59,458 bases of DNA from Paracoccaceae bacterium (GCA_028097405.1 JAOHEK010000019.1:1-59458), one strand, 5' to 3'. Positions 34,470 to 44,475 are shown, counted from the first letter of the stretch. Notes: generated by a model not told the origin, from the sequence alone. Program-made: numbers and translations.

Positions 34470-35429
34470 TTACTTGCCTGTGATGGCGGGGGCTGCTTTG
34501 CGGATGCCCGCAACCAGCGCCTCATACTGGGGCTGTGCCTCTTGCCATGGTACAAAGATGATCTCTTCACCCATTTTGCCGGTGATCGTCTGGACCGACT
34601 CCTGCTCGAGCATCGCACCGACATGAGCGGAGAGTTTCTCAACGATCTCGTCTGATGTATCGGGGTGCACGCCTACCCAGCGAGGGAAGTTAATCGTCTC
34701 ATATCCAAGTGCGGCGGCATGAGGCGGGTTGCCGAGCTTTGCAGCCACTTCTTCGGACAGAGGCAGGGTGGTCACGTTGATCAGGGCCAATGCCTCTTCA
34801 GGTACCATGTTCAGCGCGGTGGACTCTGTAACGCCAATGGCATCCACATGGCCGCCCAGAAAGTCGGTCACGCTGTCTGAGGTGCTGTCATAGGGGATCA
34901 GGTTCACATCGATCCCTTCGGAATCGAACGCCAGCTGCGCCCCGACCATTTCTGAAAACGTTGAACCGAGGCTGATCTTGCCTGGATTGGCTTTGGCGTA
35001 GGCGACAAAACTGTCCCAGTCGGACCATTCAGTTTCTGGCTTAACCAGAATGATGCCGCGGAATGCGCTGATAAAGGCGACGATCTTAGCCTCGTCTGGC
35101 CCGAAGGGCGCATTGGGTTCTGTGACCAATGCAATAATTGGAGTCGGCGAGGACAGCATTACGGTATAGCCATCCGCAGGTTGCTTAAGCATCTCGCCCC
35201 AGCCAACGGTGGCGGACGCGCCGGGGATGTTGCGCACGCGCATAGCCTGATCCATCACGTCGAACGCGACGGACGAGAGCGTGCGCGACCAACGGTCGGC
35301 CCCACCGCCAGCACTGAAGGGAGCGATCCAAGTGATGGTCTTGTCTGGATAGTCTTCAGCAATTGCGGTGCTGGTAAGCGCTGACAGGCCCAAGGTTGCA
35401 GCGGCCATTAATTTCATGATTGGTTTCAT
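34470..35429 (-). CDS. tctC: tripartite tricarboxylate transporter binding protein (TctC)
   Basis: Start is the ATG at 35429, with GGGAG 6-8 nt upstream. The 319-aa protein has a Sec signal (MAAATLGLSALTSTAIAED) and the TctC fold: ITWIAPFSAGGGADRWSRTL, YTVMLSSPTPIIALV, GKISLGSTFSEMVGAQLAF, DFLGGHVDAIGVTEST, and VHPDTSDEIVEKLSAHV. It captures a carboxylate in the periplasm. First gene of the minus operon and divergent from aconitase, which suggests a tricarboxylate substrate. Confidence 0.93.
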   Translation of the reverse strand: MKPIMKLMAAATLGLSALTSTAIAEDYPDKTITWIAPFSAGGGADRWSRTLSSVAFDVMDQAMRVRNIPGASATVGWGEMLKQPADGYTVMLSSPTPIIALVTEPNAPFGPDEAKIVAFISAFRGIILVKPETEWSDWDSFVAYAKANPGKISLGSTFSEMVGAQLAFDSEGIDVNLIPYDSTSDSVTDFLGGHVDAIGVTESTALNMVPEEALALINVTTLPLSEEVAAKLGNPPHAAALGYETINFPRWVGVHPDTSDEIVEKLSAHVGAMLEQESVQTITGKMGEEIIFVPWQEAQPQYEALVAGIRKAAPAITGK

Positions 35430-35469
35430 ATCTAACTCCCAGTTGATCAAAGGCGTGATTTGCTCATTA

Positions 35470-35495
35470 TTGCATTATTGCCGCCAATAATGCAA
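35470..35495. promoter_or_regulatory. perfect palindrome in the tctC/aconitase divergent promoter
   Basis: Arms TTGCATTATTG (35470-35480) and CAATAATGCAA (35485-35495) are exact complements around four bases. It lies 40 bp from tctC and 11 bp from the aconitase start. Probable operator of a regulator that controls both units, best candidate the GntR protein at 29949. Confidence 0.7.
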
Positions 35496-35506
35496 ATAGT
35501 GTTTTC

Positions 35507-38143
35507 ATGATCAATCACTCTCCGACGGATAAGGCCGCTCCAATGCCAATTATGCCTGCCGATATTTTGCATCTGGACGGAGAGCCCCACGCGGTTCGAC
35601 CTTTGCACCATGCGCTCAAGGGTACGCTCCCGGACTTGCCTTATGTTTTACGCCTGCTCGCAGAAAACTCTCTTGGGGTGTCTCCGGATGGCAGAGGTAT
35701 CGCCGCCATCCTTGCACAAGATGGCCAGACCATCCGCTTTCGACCTTCGCGGCTGATCCTGCAAGACATGCTGGCGCTGCCGCTACTGCTGGATTTGATG
35801 TTGGTCCGAGAAGAGGTCGCGATGTGGGGCAGTGTCGCGGGTGACATGGACATAAGCCTGCCTGTTGATCTCATCATCGATCATTCCATGACAGTTGAGC
35901 ATTGGGCCTGTGCCGACGCGCTTGCCAAAAATCAGACTCGCGAATTTGAGGTAAACCGCGAACGCTTTGCTTTTTTCAAGGCGTGTGAAGCCCAATTTGA
36001 AAAGCTGCGCGTGATCCCACCTGGTGGCGGCATCATGCACCAGGTCAATCTGGAATACTTATCTTGTGTAACTGAGCGATTGGTTGGGCCAGGGATGCCG
36101 CTGCTCCAGGCCGATACGGTATTGGGCACGGACAGCCACACGCCCATGGTCAACGGACTGGGCGTATTAGGCTGGGGGATTGGCGGATTGGACGCGGAGC
36201 GAATCATTTTTGGCGCGCCGTTAACACTGAACGTACCAGAGGTGGTGGGGTTACGGCTAAAGGGTAAGATGCCCTTGGGCACCACCGCAACGGATATTGC
36301 GCTGAAGGCCGCACAGGTTTTGCGCGAGGCAGGCGTGATTGGGGCATTTATCGAGCTCTGCGGCGATGGCTACGCCACTCTTTCGGTTCCGGATCGTGCG
36401 ACAATTGCCAACATGGCGCCGGAATATGGAGCCACATGTCTCTACTGTCCTATTGACGAGGCAACGCTGGACTATTTGAAGATGACGGGCCGGCCGTCGA
36501 AACTGGTCAAGCGTGTCGAAGCCTGGGCGCGTCATCAGAAGTGCTGGCGGTTGCCGGAGGAGGCTGACGCTGTGATCTATGACCGGGTTGTCGATTTGGA
36601 TATGAACCTACTCGGTCGCTCACTGGCAGGTCCATCGAGGCCAGAGCAACACATCCCGCTGCAAACCGCCCCACAGCTTGCCGATGCACTGGAAGCGCGA
36701 CACGCCGTATCTGGAGCAGATTTCGACCTGGGTCATGATGATGTGATCATCGCCGCCATCACCAGCTGTACCAACACCGCCAACCCACGCAATATGGTCA
36801 CCGCGGGACTATTGGCGCGCAAGGCTGTGGCGCGAGGTTTGCGCGCGAAACCTTGGGTCAAGACATCACTCTCACCGGGATCGCGCGTGGTGGCCGCCTA
36901 CCTGCGCGATAGCGGATTGCTGGGCGATCTTGAGACCTTGGGTTTTCATCTTACGGGGTTCGCTTGTACCACGTGCAACGGTATGTCCGGACCACTCACA
37001 CCAGAGATTGAGCAGACAATTACCGACAATGATCTCAACTGTGCTGCTGTTCTGTCGGGAAATCGTAATTTTGCGGGACGTATCCACCCGCTCGCAGCCA
37101 AGAACGTGCTGGCAGCACCTCCGTTGGTGGTGGCCTATGCAATTGCGGGCAGCTTGCACGCCGAACTCTCAGCGGCACCCTTGGGCTACGATGCGATGGG
37201 CGCGCCTACCACATTGGACGACCTCTGGCCGTCCGAAGAGGAGATAGGCGCGATCCTAGACGCGTATGCCGGACCGGGAACCTACCGCGACATCTATAAT
37301 AAAGTATCCGAGGTCTCATCCGAATGGACGGCATTGGGTTCGGACGGTGCGTTCTCTTGGCCCGAAGGATCGACTTACATTACCCGGCCACCGTTTTTGG
37401 ACGGTGTTCCTGAGAACGCGCCCGAATCCCATGACATCGTCGGTGCTCGCGCACTGGTGGTCCTGGGCGACAACATCACGACGGACCATATTTCGCCTGC
37501 AGGTTACATTCCGGCAGACAGTGCTGCAGGAGCCTATTTGCTGGAGCGCGGCGTGGCGCGGGCGGACTTTAATTCCTTCGGCACGCGGCGCGGCAGCAAT
37601 GCGATCGTTGAACGCTCAACTTTTTCTTCGATCCGGTTGCAGAACGAATTGGTGCCCGAGAGGGAAGGGTCGTGGACGCGTGTGTTCCCGTCTGGGCAGG
37701 TCATGAAAGTCTTTGAGGCGGTCCGGCATTATAGGTCAACGCATACACCTCTGATCGTGATCGCAGGTAAGAGCTATGGCGGTGGGTCAAGCCGTGACAC
37801 TGCGGCGAAAGCCCCTAAATTGGCTGGCGTGCGCGCCGTGTTGGCAGAAAGCTTTGAGCGTATTCACCGCTCCAATCTGATCTCCATGGGAATAGCCCCG
37901 CTAGAATTTCCAGACGGTTTGACCCGGCGTTCGCTGAAGCTCGGCGGGTCAGAGGTGTTTGGTATTCGCATTTCGGAAGGTCTCGAAACGGCGATTCTGA
38001 ATATCATCCGGAAAGATGGCATTGAGGAAGAGCATGATATGATTTTGCGGCTCGACAATGCCGTGGAGCGCGAAACATTCCGTCACGGCGGGGCCTTGCC
38101 AGAAGCCTTGCGTCAGCAGCTCGCTGGATTGAACGCTGGTTGA
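35507..38143 (+). CDS. acnA: aconitate hydratase (AcnA type)
   Basis: The 878-aa protein has all aconitase blocks: TDSHTPMVNGLGVLGWGIGG, VGLRLKGKMPLG, SCTNTANPRN with C421, FACTTCNGMSGPL with C487 and C490 (the three 4Fe-4S ligands), GDNITTDHISPAGYIP, FGTRRGSN and GKSYGGGSSRDTAAK. It interconverts citrate, cis-aconitate and isocitrate or a related tricarboxylate. Divergent from the tct operon, so it may be a pathway-specific paralogue, not the TCA-cycle enzyme. Substrate range cannot be read from sequence. Confidence 0.93.
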   Translation: MINHSPTDKAAPMPIMPADILHLDGEPHAVRPLHHALKGTLPDLPYVLRLLAENSLGVSPDGRGIAAILAQDGQTIRFRPSRLILQDMLALPLLLDLMLVREEVAMWGSVAGDMDISLPVDLIIDHSMTVEHWACADALAKNQTREFEVNRERFAFFKACEAQFEKLRVIPPGGGIMHQVNLEYLSCVTERLVGPGMPLLQADTVLGTDSHTPMVNGLGVLGWGIGGLDAERIIFGAPLTLNVPEVVGLRLKGKMPLGTTATDIALKAAQVLREAGVIGAFIELCGDGYATLSVPDRATIANMAPEYGATCLYCPIDEATLDYLKMTGRPSKLVKRVEAWARHQKCWRLPEEADAVIYDRVVDLDMNLLGRSLAGPSRPEQHIPLQTAPQLADALEARHAVSGADFDLGHDDVIIAAITSCTNTANPRNMVTAGLLARKAVARGLRAKPWVKTSLSPGSRVVAAYLRDSGLLGDLETLGFHLTGFACTTCNGMSGPLTPEIEQTITDNDLNCAAVLSGNRNFAGRIHPLAAKNVLAAPPLVVAYAIAGSLHAELSAAPLGYDAMGAPTTLDDLWPSEEEIGAILDAYAGPGTYRDIYNKVSEVSSEWTALGSDGAFSWPEGSTYITRPPFLDGVPENAPESHDIVGARALVVLGDNITTDHISPAGYIPADSAAGAYLLERGVARADFNSFGTRRGSNAIVERSTFSSIRLQNELVPEREGSWTRVFPSGQVMKVFEAVRHYRSTHTPLIVIAGKSYGGGSSRDTAAKAPKLAGVRAVLAESFERIHRSNLISMGIAPLEFPDGLTRRSLKLGGSEVFGIRISEGLETAILNIIRKDGIEEEHDMILRLDNAVERETFRHGGALPEALRQQLAGLNAG

Positions 38144-38471
38144 TTGGCTCAATCGCCACCTATGGCGCAGGCCTCAATATAGGCTTTCCATTTAATGCAT
38201 GATGATTGCACTCATGATACTTCAGCTAGCGAAAGTCGGGATATGACGCAGCTGTCGCGATCACAGCTGCTTTGCGAAGTTATGATAATTTCCAGTTATC
38301 GTAACTACCTGAGCCTTTTGTTGGTGTGGTTCCATCTTTTCAGGTGGGTCATAGCGCCGTTATGGGCGCATCTGGTTAGGGGGCTAAGGTGTTCTTTCAC
38401 AGTGCAGCGATGGTTTGGCCTTTCAGGTCAGCAATGTGGTAATGACAAGTTGTCAAATGAGAGAGCAACTT
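38144..38471. other. gap after aconitase with an inverted repeat
   Basis: About 330 bp without a recognised gene. It holds GTTATGATAA (38279-38288) and TTATCGTAAC (38296-38305), an inverted repeat with one G-T pair over a 7-nt spacer, and a CAGCTG pair near 38250-38270. Function unknown; may be an operator for the DUF3010 gene. A 98-codon plus frame here has no features. Confidence 0.35.
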
Positions 38472-38903
38472 ATGAGAATATGCGGATGTGAGATATCGGC
38501 ACAGGAGGTTCGGCTTGCCGTTGTCTATCTGGACGATGAAAACAACATCGAAATGCTGCGCCTGAAGACCACACGAATAGAGCTCGCCGATGACACGTCG
38601 GAGGCCGATCTTCGATCATTCTTGGCGGATCTTCAGGAGTTTGCCCGAGAAAACGAAATCGATACCTTTGTGATCAAGACCCGCGCCAAGAAAGGCCGTA
38701 TGGCAGGTGGGGCGGTATCGTTTAAAATCGAAACTCTGATCCAACTTGTTGAGGGGTGTCAAACCAAGTTTGTCAGTCCGGTAGCACTCTCTCACTTTGC
38801 AAAGAAAGACCGTGATGAATATCCAGAGAAGCTGCCTGTCTATTTGAAGAACGCCTTTCTTTCTGGCGCGTTTGCTTTGGCGAAGGAGGGATTTTTAGCT
38901 TAG
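38472..38903 (+). CDS. DUF3010-family protein
   Basis: Start is the ATG at 38472 ([20 protein letters not shown]), with GAGAG upstream; a longer frame adds 19 non-family residues. The 143-aa protein follows DUF3010: IRICG-type opening, [29 protein letters not shown] and [17 protein letters not shown]. The fold resembles RuvX/RNase H-like resolvases, but the function is unknown. Confidence 0.78.
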   Translation: MRICGCEISAQEVRLAVVYLDDENNIEMLRLKTTRIELADDTSEADLRSFLADLQEFARENEIDTFVIKTRAKKGRMAGGAVSFKIETLIQLVEGCQTKFVSPVALSHFAKKDRDEYPEKLPVYLKNAFLSGAFALAKEGFLA

Positions 38904-38967
38904 CCAAGATAGTGAAAATAGGCAGAGCCAGTCCTATATAGGCTACATAGAAAACAAGGACTCCAAG

Positions 38968-39975
38968 GTGAACCATTTCTCTCTGCTTGACCTCGCGCCC
39001 ATCCCGGAAGGCGGAACAGCCGCTGATGCTCTGGGCAATACAATCGACCTAGCGCGTTTGGCTGAGGACAGCGGATATCATCGCTATTGGCTGGCTGAGC
39101 ACCACAATATGCCGGGTATCGCAAGTGCCGCGACGGCGGTTGTGATTGGGGCGGTCGCGTCCGCCACAAAAACCATCCGCGTTGGCGCCGGTGGCGTCAT
39201 GCTGCCAAATCACGCGCCTTTGGTCATTGCTGAGCAGTTCGGCACGCTTGCCACGCTCCATCCGGGACGTATCGATCTTGGGCTTGGCCGTGCCCCAGGC
39301 ACGGACGGGGCGACGGCGCAGGCTCTGAGAAGGCATATGGATGCCAATGATAACTTTCCGCAGGATGTGATGGAACTGCTGGACTACTTTGGTGACGCTC
39401 CAGATGGTGCGCGGATCCGCGCAATCCCCGGAGAAGGCACGCATGTTCCCGTCTGGCTACTCGGCTCCAGTCTTTTTGGTGCGCAACTCGCTGCCCATCT
39501 TGGGCTGCCCTACGCGTTCGCTTCACATTTTGCGCCTGCAATGCTTGAGGACGCGATTGCTACCTACAGATCGACGTTCCGCCCGTCTCAGTGGCTTTCC
39601 AAACCGTATTTCATGTTAGCCGCCGGTGTCTGCGCTGCGGCGACTGATGAGGAGGCACGGTATCTACGATCATCGCAGATGCTCGCCTTCGCCCGCCTGC
39701 GGACAGGCCGTCCTGGCAAACTCCCTCACCCAGTTGAGGACTTGTCAGCGGAGATTGCAGCGCCGGTCCTTGCGCAGGTGGAGCAAGCCCTGTCCTGCTC
39801 GGCAACAGGCGGCCCAGAAATGGTTCGGCGTGAGTTGGTAGCCTTAGTTGAACGTTACAAACCGGAAGAATTAATGGTTACGGGAATGATCCATGATCAT
39901 GCCGTACGGTTGAGATCTTTCTCGATTGCGGCAGAGGCTCTCTCCGATATCGCGCAGGCGTCAAGGGCTGCTTAA
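38968..39975 (+). CDS. luciferase-like flavin-dependent oxidoreductase
   Basis: The 335-aa protein belongs to the LLM class, MsnO8/YhbW-like: [93 protein letters not shown], and [27 protein letters not shown]. It uses FMN or F420-like flavin to oxidise an unknown substrate. No operon partner. Confidence 0.92.
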   Translation: MNHFSLLDLAPIPEGGTAADALGNTIDLARLAEDSGYHRYWLAEHHNMPGIASAATAVVIGAVASATKTIRVGAGGVMLPNHAPLVIAEQFGTLATLHPGRIDLGLGRAPGTDGATAQALRRHMDANDNFPQDVMELLDYFGDAPDGARIRAIPGEGTHVPVWLLGSSLFGAQLAAHLGLPYAFASHFAPAMLEDAIATYRSTFRPSQWLSKPYFMLAAGVCAAATDEEARYLRSSQMLAFARLRTGRPGKLPHPVEDLSAEIAAPVLAQVEQALSCSATGGPEMVRRELVALVERYKPEELMVTGMIHDHAVRLRSFSIAAEALSDIAQASRAA

Positions 39976-40527
39976 CCGTCTCACGACCCAACACTCAATT
40001 GAAGAAGCCGCCATTCGCTGCGCCTTGCGTCAACATCCGCTGAGCGGGACGAACCGGACTTGTGCAACTGCGGCCATTGCTGACACAGAAAGTATTCGCA
40101 TCTGCAGTATGCCTGTCGCTGCGTTGCAGCTGATGTCACCGAAGCGGTCTTTGAAATCCGCCACGAGACACCGAGCCTAAACCGTCCCCTACCGCCATAG
40201 TCATCAATCGATCTCTCTTCGTTTCAGTACTGCGCTGTTTCAAGACCGATATCTCAATCTCCTGATCTGGTGGCCAAAAGCATTACGACCGCGGCCTCAC
40301 AACTAAAGTCCCAAGGAACCTAGATTACCGCAGTTTCAATCAAGTTCATCAATAGATGCACGAAATCCTGCACCCGCGCCAATGTACGATGGGTACGCCG
40401 GCCATGTTGGGGTGCGCGACGGGCAAGATTTGCGGCTGAAGGGGCTTTCAAGGACGTAAGCTATTACCCCCGCCCTCTTGAGGTGCAGTCGGCATCTTCG
40501 TCCGTGTTGTCAGACGCAAAAGGGTAA
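39976..40527. other. 550-bp convergent gap, no gene recognised
   Basis: Between the luciferase-like gene and TetR. The first 120 bp contain degenerate intergenic repeat text (CGCCATTCGCTGCGC, GAGCGGGACGAACCGG) like that near 25780 and 26640. The rest (40200-40500) contains no frame with a recognisable motif. Confidence 0.4.
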
Positions 40528-41145
40528 CTACTCTCGCCGCTTGGTGAATTGTAGTTTCACATAAGATCGCAGGAGGCGGACCTGCTGCGAGGTCAAGGAC
40601 GCGTCCCCAAACGCCTTGGCCAGAATAATCCCGCCCTCGACCGTGCCAATGACCATGTCGGCGAGCGCATTTAGATCTACGTCCTCATTCGGCTCATAGA
40701 CCTTTACGATCTCATCGAAAGCCTCACGAAACCGCTGGCGCCAAGCAAGCACGCCCGTGCGACTTGCCTCATGGACGCGTTTGTCGAATTGCCGTTCTTG
40801 ATATACAAAAGAGGCCACGAGGCACCCCGGATGGCCTTTGGGAATGTCGTCCAGTACCTCTGCGAATAGTTCAAGCGTGATAAGCGCCCGTTGCAGGGGA
40901 TCGTCGCTCAAAACTCTAGCCCGAGCAAAGAGACCTTCAAATATCGCGCTATCGTCGTCAATGTATCGTTCGATCAGGGCCAGCGCGAGCGCGTTCTTGT
41001 CTGGAAAGTGGTAAAAGAAACCGCCCTTCGAGATTTCCGCCGCGGCCACAATTTCCTCGATCGAAGTCGCGCCGAAGCCCTTTGTAAGGGTCGCATCCTG
41101 CGCAATATCCAGAATTAGAGCTCGGGTTTTTGAGACTTTGGCCAT
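40528..41145 (-). CDS. TetR-family regulator
   Basis: The 205-aa protein has the TetR DNA-binding region KTRALILDIAQDATLTKGFGATSIEEIVAAAEISKGGFFYHFPDKNAL at residues 6-50, then a helical ligand domain with a family-typical FVYQERQFDKRVHEASRTGVL stretch. It is divergent from the homocysteine methyltransferase gene over 185 bp, so may control it and possibly the monooxygenase downstream. Effector unknown. Confidence 0.9.
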   Translation of the reverse strand: MAKVSKTRALILDIAQDATLTKGFGATSIEEIVAAAEISKGGFFYHFPDKNALALALIERYIDDDSAIFEGLFARARVLSDDPLQRALITLELFAEVLDDIPKGHPGCLVASFVYQERQFDKRVHEASRTGVLAWRQRFREAFDEIVKVYEPNEDVDLNALADMVIGTVEGGIILAKAFGDASLTSQQVRLLRSYVKLQFTKRRE

Positions 41146-41330
41146 ACGAGTTGGTGTACCTTTAGTGCAGTAGACGAGTGCGTGGCACGCAGAGCATTTA
41201 ACTCGCCCATCGTTAATGTCTTGATTTTAAAAGATATCGTAGTCTTTTTCCAACTATACCGCAACTCAACTGGGTTTGAGAATACCAAACTGGCATCTCT
41301 TCGGCATCACTTATGACCGGAGACAAACAA

Positions 41331-42275
41331 ATGCCAATTCACAACGATGCCACACAAAGCCTGATGGCGGACCCTCGCGTTTTCCTGACCGACGGCGGCT
41401 TTGAAACTTCAATGCTGTACCACGAAGGGCTTGACCTGCCCAGTTTCGCCGCTTGCGTCATCCTGGACAAGGATGCAGGGCGCGCAGCGATGACCCGCTA
41501 TTTCAATCACTATCTCGATATTGCTGCAGAATCCGGAACAGGTTTTGTGCTGGACACCAACAGCTGGCGCTCAGGGGTTCATTGGGGCCCGGTGCTGAAC
41601 CGCAGTGCAGTGGACATGTTGCGGCTCACAAAAGATGCCGTCGAATTCGCCAAAGAGCTGCGTGCAAACTGGTCCGAGCGGATATCGCCTATCCTGATCA
41701 ACGGCGTTGTCGGTCCGTCCGGGGACGGCTATGCGCCCGAATCCGAACTGGATGCTGGTTTGGCACAAGCTCTTCATGCGCCACAGATCGAAGTATTCGC
41801 GCGTGAGGGGGTCGATATGGTTTCAGCAATCACCATGACCCATGCGGGTGAAGCCATCGGTATTGCGCGGGCCTCGACCGCCGTCGGTCTGCCCGTTGTA
41901 ATTTCGTTCACGGTCGAGACGGATGGCAATCTGCCCAACGGCCAGTCGATCGCCGATGCGATCGCTGAGGTCGACCGCGAAACCGACCAAGCGCCAATCT
42001 ACTATATGATCAACTGCGCCCATCCAGAGCATTTTCAGGGGGCGCTGTCAGCAGATTGGACCGCGAGGATTGGTGGCGTCCGTGCCAACGCTTCTCGCCT
42101 GAGCCATGCCGAACTTGATGTAGCGGAGCACCTTGATGAGGGAGATCCTCAGGAGTTCGGTTCGCTTCATGCTGAACTAGCAAGGCTTCTTCCTGGACTG
42201 CGTGTGGTGGGTGGGTGTTGCGGTACCGACCACCGCCATGTGTCGCATGTTTGCGGTGCTCTGCATGCGACCTGA
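41331..42275 (+). CDS. homocysteine S-methyltransferase family protein
   Basis: Start at 41331 is favoured by GGAGA eight nt upstream; an ATG at 41313 would add six residues. The 314-aa protein has the family core FLTDGGFETSMLY, GTGFVLDTNSWR, INGVVGPSGDGY, and the zinc ligands in YMINCAHPEHF and VVGGCCGTDHRHV (one Cys plus the Cys pair). It transfers a methyl group from S-methylmethionine or a similar donor to homocysteine. Divergent from TetR. Confidence 0.92.
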   Translation: MPIHNDATQSLMADPRVFLTDGGFETSMLYHEGLDLPSFAACVILDKDAGRAAMTRYFNHYLDIAAESGTGFVLDTNSWRSGVHWGPVLNRSAVDMLRLTKDAVEFAKELRANWSERISPILINGVVGPSGDGYAPESELDAGLAQALHAPQIEVFAREGVDMVSAITMTHAGEAIGIARASTAVGLPVVISFTVETDGNLPNGQSIADAIAEVDRETDQAPIYYMINCAHPEHFQGALSADWTARIGGVRANASRLSHAELDVAEHLDEGDPQEFGSLHAELARLLPGLRVVGGCCGTDHRHVSHVCGALHAT

Positions 42276-42376
42276 GGCCCCCGATTTTCACGGGGCGGTA
42301 AGTCTGACTGGCCCGGAAACTTCTCTCTAATATCGTCGATCGGTCACTGGCTGATGACGAACCAAAGGACACGACA

Positions 42377-43612
42377 ATGAAAACGCTATATTCTGACCGT
42401 GCCGTCGTGATCGGCGCGGGCCTTTCCGGGCTGGCTGCCGCGCATGCGCTGCGTGAGCGGGGCATCCAGGTCACCATTCTGGAAGCTAGCTCACGAGTCG
42501 CCGATCCTTGGCGGGCACGTCATCCTCAGCTGCGGCTCAACATCCACCGCCATTTCGCATCCCTACCCGGAAGCCCGATGGGCAAGGGGAATGGCACCTT
42601 CGTCAGCCGTGATGCAGTTGTGAGCTATCTCGAAAACTATGCTTGGAACCTGGACGCGGACGTCACCTATGACACTCGCGTCACAGCAGTCATGCGCCAT
42701 GGTTCGGGCTGGTGTGTAGAGACTGACAAGGGTGACTTTCATTGTTCCAACGTGATCGTGGCGACGGGCCGCGACAGCATTCCGACAATCCCTGTCTGGC
42801 CCGGCATGGACGCTTTCGGAGGCAAGATCATTCATGCAGCCGGTTTTGGCGATGTCGCCCAATACGAAGGGCGCAAGGTGCTGGTCATCGGGGCCGGAAA
42901 CTCGGGCACCGATGTCCTGAATCACCTCGCGAGGATCAAGCCAGCCAAGGTCTGGGTGTCGGTGCGTCATGGTCCAGCGATCCTGCCCACCAGGATCTTC
43001 GGGTTTCCCTTGCACCGTCTTGCATATGCCTTCACCCGACTGCCGAAATGGTCACTTGATCCAGCATTCTCCGTTTTACAAAGGCTGGCGTTCGGCAACC
43101 TGCGCCGCCACGGCTTGCGCCGCCATCCGATGGGCGGCAGTAGCCGGATGCAGCGCGAAGGCGTGACGTTTGCACTGGACGACGGGTTTGTCGCCGCGCT
43201 GAAGGCGGGTCGGTTCGAAGCCGTCGCCGAAACCGTCGGCTTTGACGACTGCCGCGCCGATCTTGCCGACGGACGCCGTGTCGATCCGGATGTGGTGATT
43301 TGCGCTACCGGCTATCGGTCGGGGCTGGAGCCGCTGTTCGACCACCTCGGCGTGCTGGATCGCAGCGGGCGTCCTCTGCACCCGATGGGTCGACCCGATC
43401 CAGATCATCCGGGTTTGTGGTTCGCCGGATTCACACCGGGCCTGACAGGCTTTTTTCATGCCGCTGGTGTTACCGCAGACCGGATCGCGGGACAGATTGC
43501 GACCTCCATGGCTGTGAGCACCGCAGAAGGTCTTTTGATCGCCGCCTCCCGGCGCAGTCGGGAGCAAAACACTCTCACACCGCCATTTGCCTCAACAGGA
43601 GCATCCAAATGA
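42377..43612 (+). CDS. flavin-containing monooxygenase (CzcO/YUCCA-like)
   Basis: The 411-aa protein has two dinucleotide folds: FAD-binding AVVIGAGLSGLAAAHALRERG at residues 8-28 and NADPH-binding KVLVIGAGNSGTDVLNHLAR near 174-193, with FGGKIIHAAGF between as the FMO/BVMO-type motif and ATGYRSGLEPLFDHLG near the C-terminus. It likely oxygenates an N- or S-compound or a ketone. Its stop overlaps the DUF1127 start (ATGA). May act with the adjacent methyltransferase on a sulfur compound; speculative. Confidence 0.92.
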   Translation: MKTLYSDRAVVIGAGLSGLAAAHALRERGIQVTILEASSRVADPWRARHPQLRLNIHRHFASLPGSPMGKGNGTFVSRDAVVSYLENYAWNLDADVTYDTRVTAVMRHGSGWCVETDKGDFHCSNVIVATGRDSIPTIPVWPGMDAFGGKIIHAAGFGDVAQYEGRKVLVIGAGNSGTDVLNHLARIKPAKVWVSVRHGPAILPTRIFGFPLHRLAYAFTRLPKWSLDPAFSVLQRLAFGNLRRHGLRRHPMGGSSRMQREGVTFALDDGFVAALKAGRFEAVAETVGFDDCRADLADGRRVDPDVVICATGYRSGLEPLFDHLGVLDRSGRPLHPMGRPDPDHPGLWFAGFTPGLTGFFHAAGVTADRIAGQIATSMAVSTAEGLLIAASRRSREQNTLTPPFASTGASK

Positions 43613-43803
43613 CCACCTTTACCTTAACGCGACGCTTTGGCGTCCGCCCGATCCTCTCCGTCATTCTGCTGCGCTGGTTGGAACGGCAAAAGCTTAGACG
43701 CCAACTGCGCATTCTCGAGGAGCTGCCGCCTCATCTGCTGCGCGACATCGGTTGCGAAGTCTTGATCAGGTACCGGACCGATTCTAGCCCCTACGGCTTC
43801 TAA
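43609..43803 (+). CDS. small DUF1127 protein
   Basis: The 64-aa protein starts at the ATG overlapping the monooxygenase stop. It has the DUF1127 core LRRQLRILEELPPHLLRDIGC: Leu/Pro-rich helix with LRDIG. Such proteins affect phosphate, stress or RNA handling in alphaproteobacteria and sometimes bind RNA. The translational coupling to an oxygenase gene is unusual. A reading frame extending upstream to 43300 is the shadow of the monooxygenase. Confidence 0.82.
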   Translation: MTTFTLTRRFGVRPILSVILLRWLERQKLRRQLRILEELPPHLLRDIGCEVLIRYRTDSSPYGF

Positions 43804-43926
43804 CCGTCTCCGACGAGTAACATTTCCAATAATTACCGGCCTGCCTCACGTGCGGGCCGACACCAAGCGACGTGCCAAAACGGCACCACCGCAAACCCAA
43901 ACTTGAATCGAAAAAAGGAATACCCA

Positions 43927-44475
43927 ATGAAAACTCCTAAATTCATTCTGGCCGCCACATTGGCCTCTACCGCGTTCTCTGCGCAGGCTGATGACATGCT
44001 GACGTCTTTTGACGTGGCCGAGGACCTCAGCCGTTTCGTTTTCGCTGACGCACCGGTGTTCGATGACGGAATGCCCGCCTACGGCAACCCCTTCATCACT
44101 CAAGGGTACGTCTATCCTGCAGGTACTCTGGATGGCGGCATCGAAGGCACCTTGGCTGACGGCAGCCCTGCCTTCCCCGACTTGGTGATCGGCATCTGGA
44201 CATGCGACGGCTACATGGTTGGCGATGGCATGCGCACCGAAACCGGCACAATCGTCATCACGCGCCAGATCATCCAGTTTGCCGACGGCGATCTCTTGAT
44301 CTCCCAAGGCCCCGAACTAGCGGATGTCGACGTCTCAGTTGCGCGCGCCGTTACCGGCGGCACTGGCGATTATGCAGACGCACCAGCCGAGATCCGACAA
44401 GTCATGCTTGGTATGAGCGACGGCTACGGTGTGCGCCTGCAGATCGAGCTCGGCCAGTCGCAGGACGCGTCCTAG
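43927..44475 (+). CDS. secreted small beta-barrel protein (allene-oxide-cyclase-like)
   Basis: Start at the ATG at 43927 gives a clean signal peptide (ILAATLASTAFSAQAD); an upstream ATG adds eight residues. The 182-aa product has a beta-rich pattern with IWTCDGYMVGDGMRTETGTIVITRQIIQF and VARAVTGGTGDYADAPAEIRQVMLG, resembling AOC/dirigent-like barrels. Function unknown. Two hairpins follow directly. Confidence 0.65.
   Translation: MKTPKFILAATLASTAFSAQADDMLTSFDVAEDLSRFVFADAPVFDDGMPAYGNPFITQGYVYPAGTLDGGIEGTLADGSPAFPDLVIGIWTCDGYMVGDGMRTETGTIVITRQIIQFADGDLLISQGPELADVDVSVARAVTGGTGDYADAPAEIRQVMLGMSDGYGVRLQIELGQSQDAS

Noticed and set aside
38195-38491. 98-codon plus frame before DUF3010
   Set aside because: No recognisable motif and overlaps the DUF3010 start in another frame.
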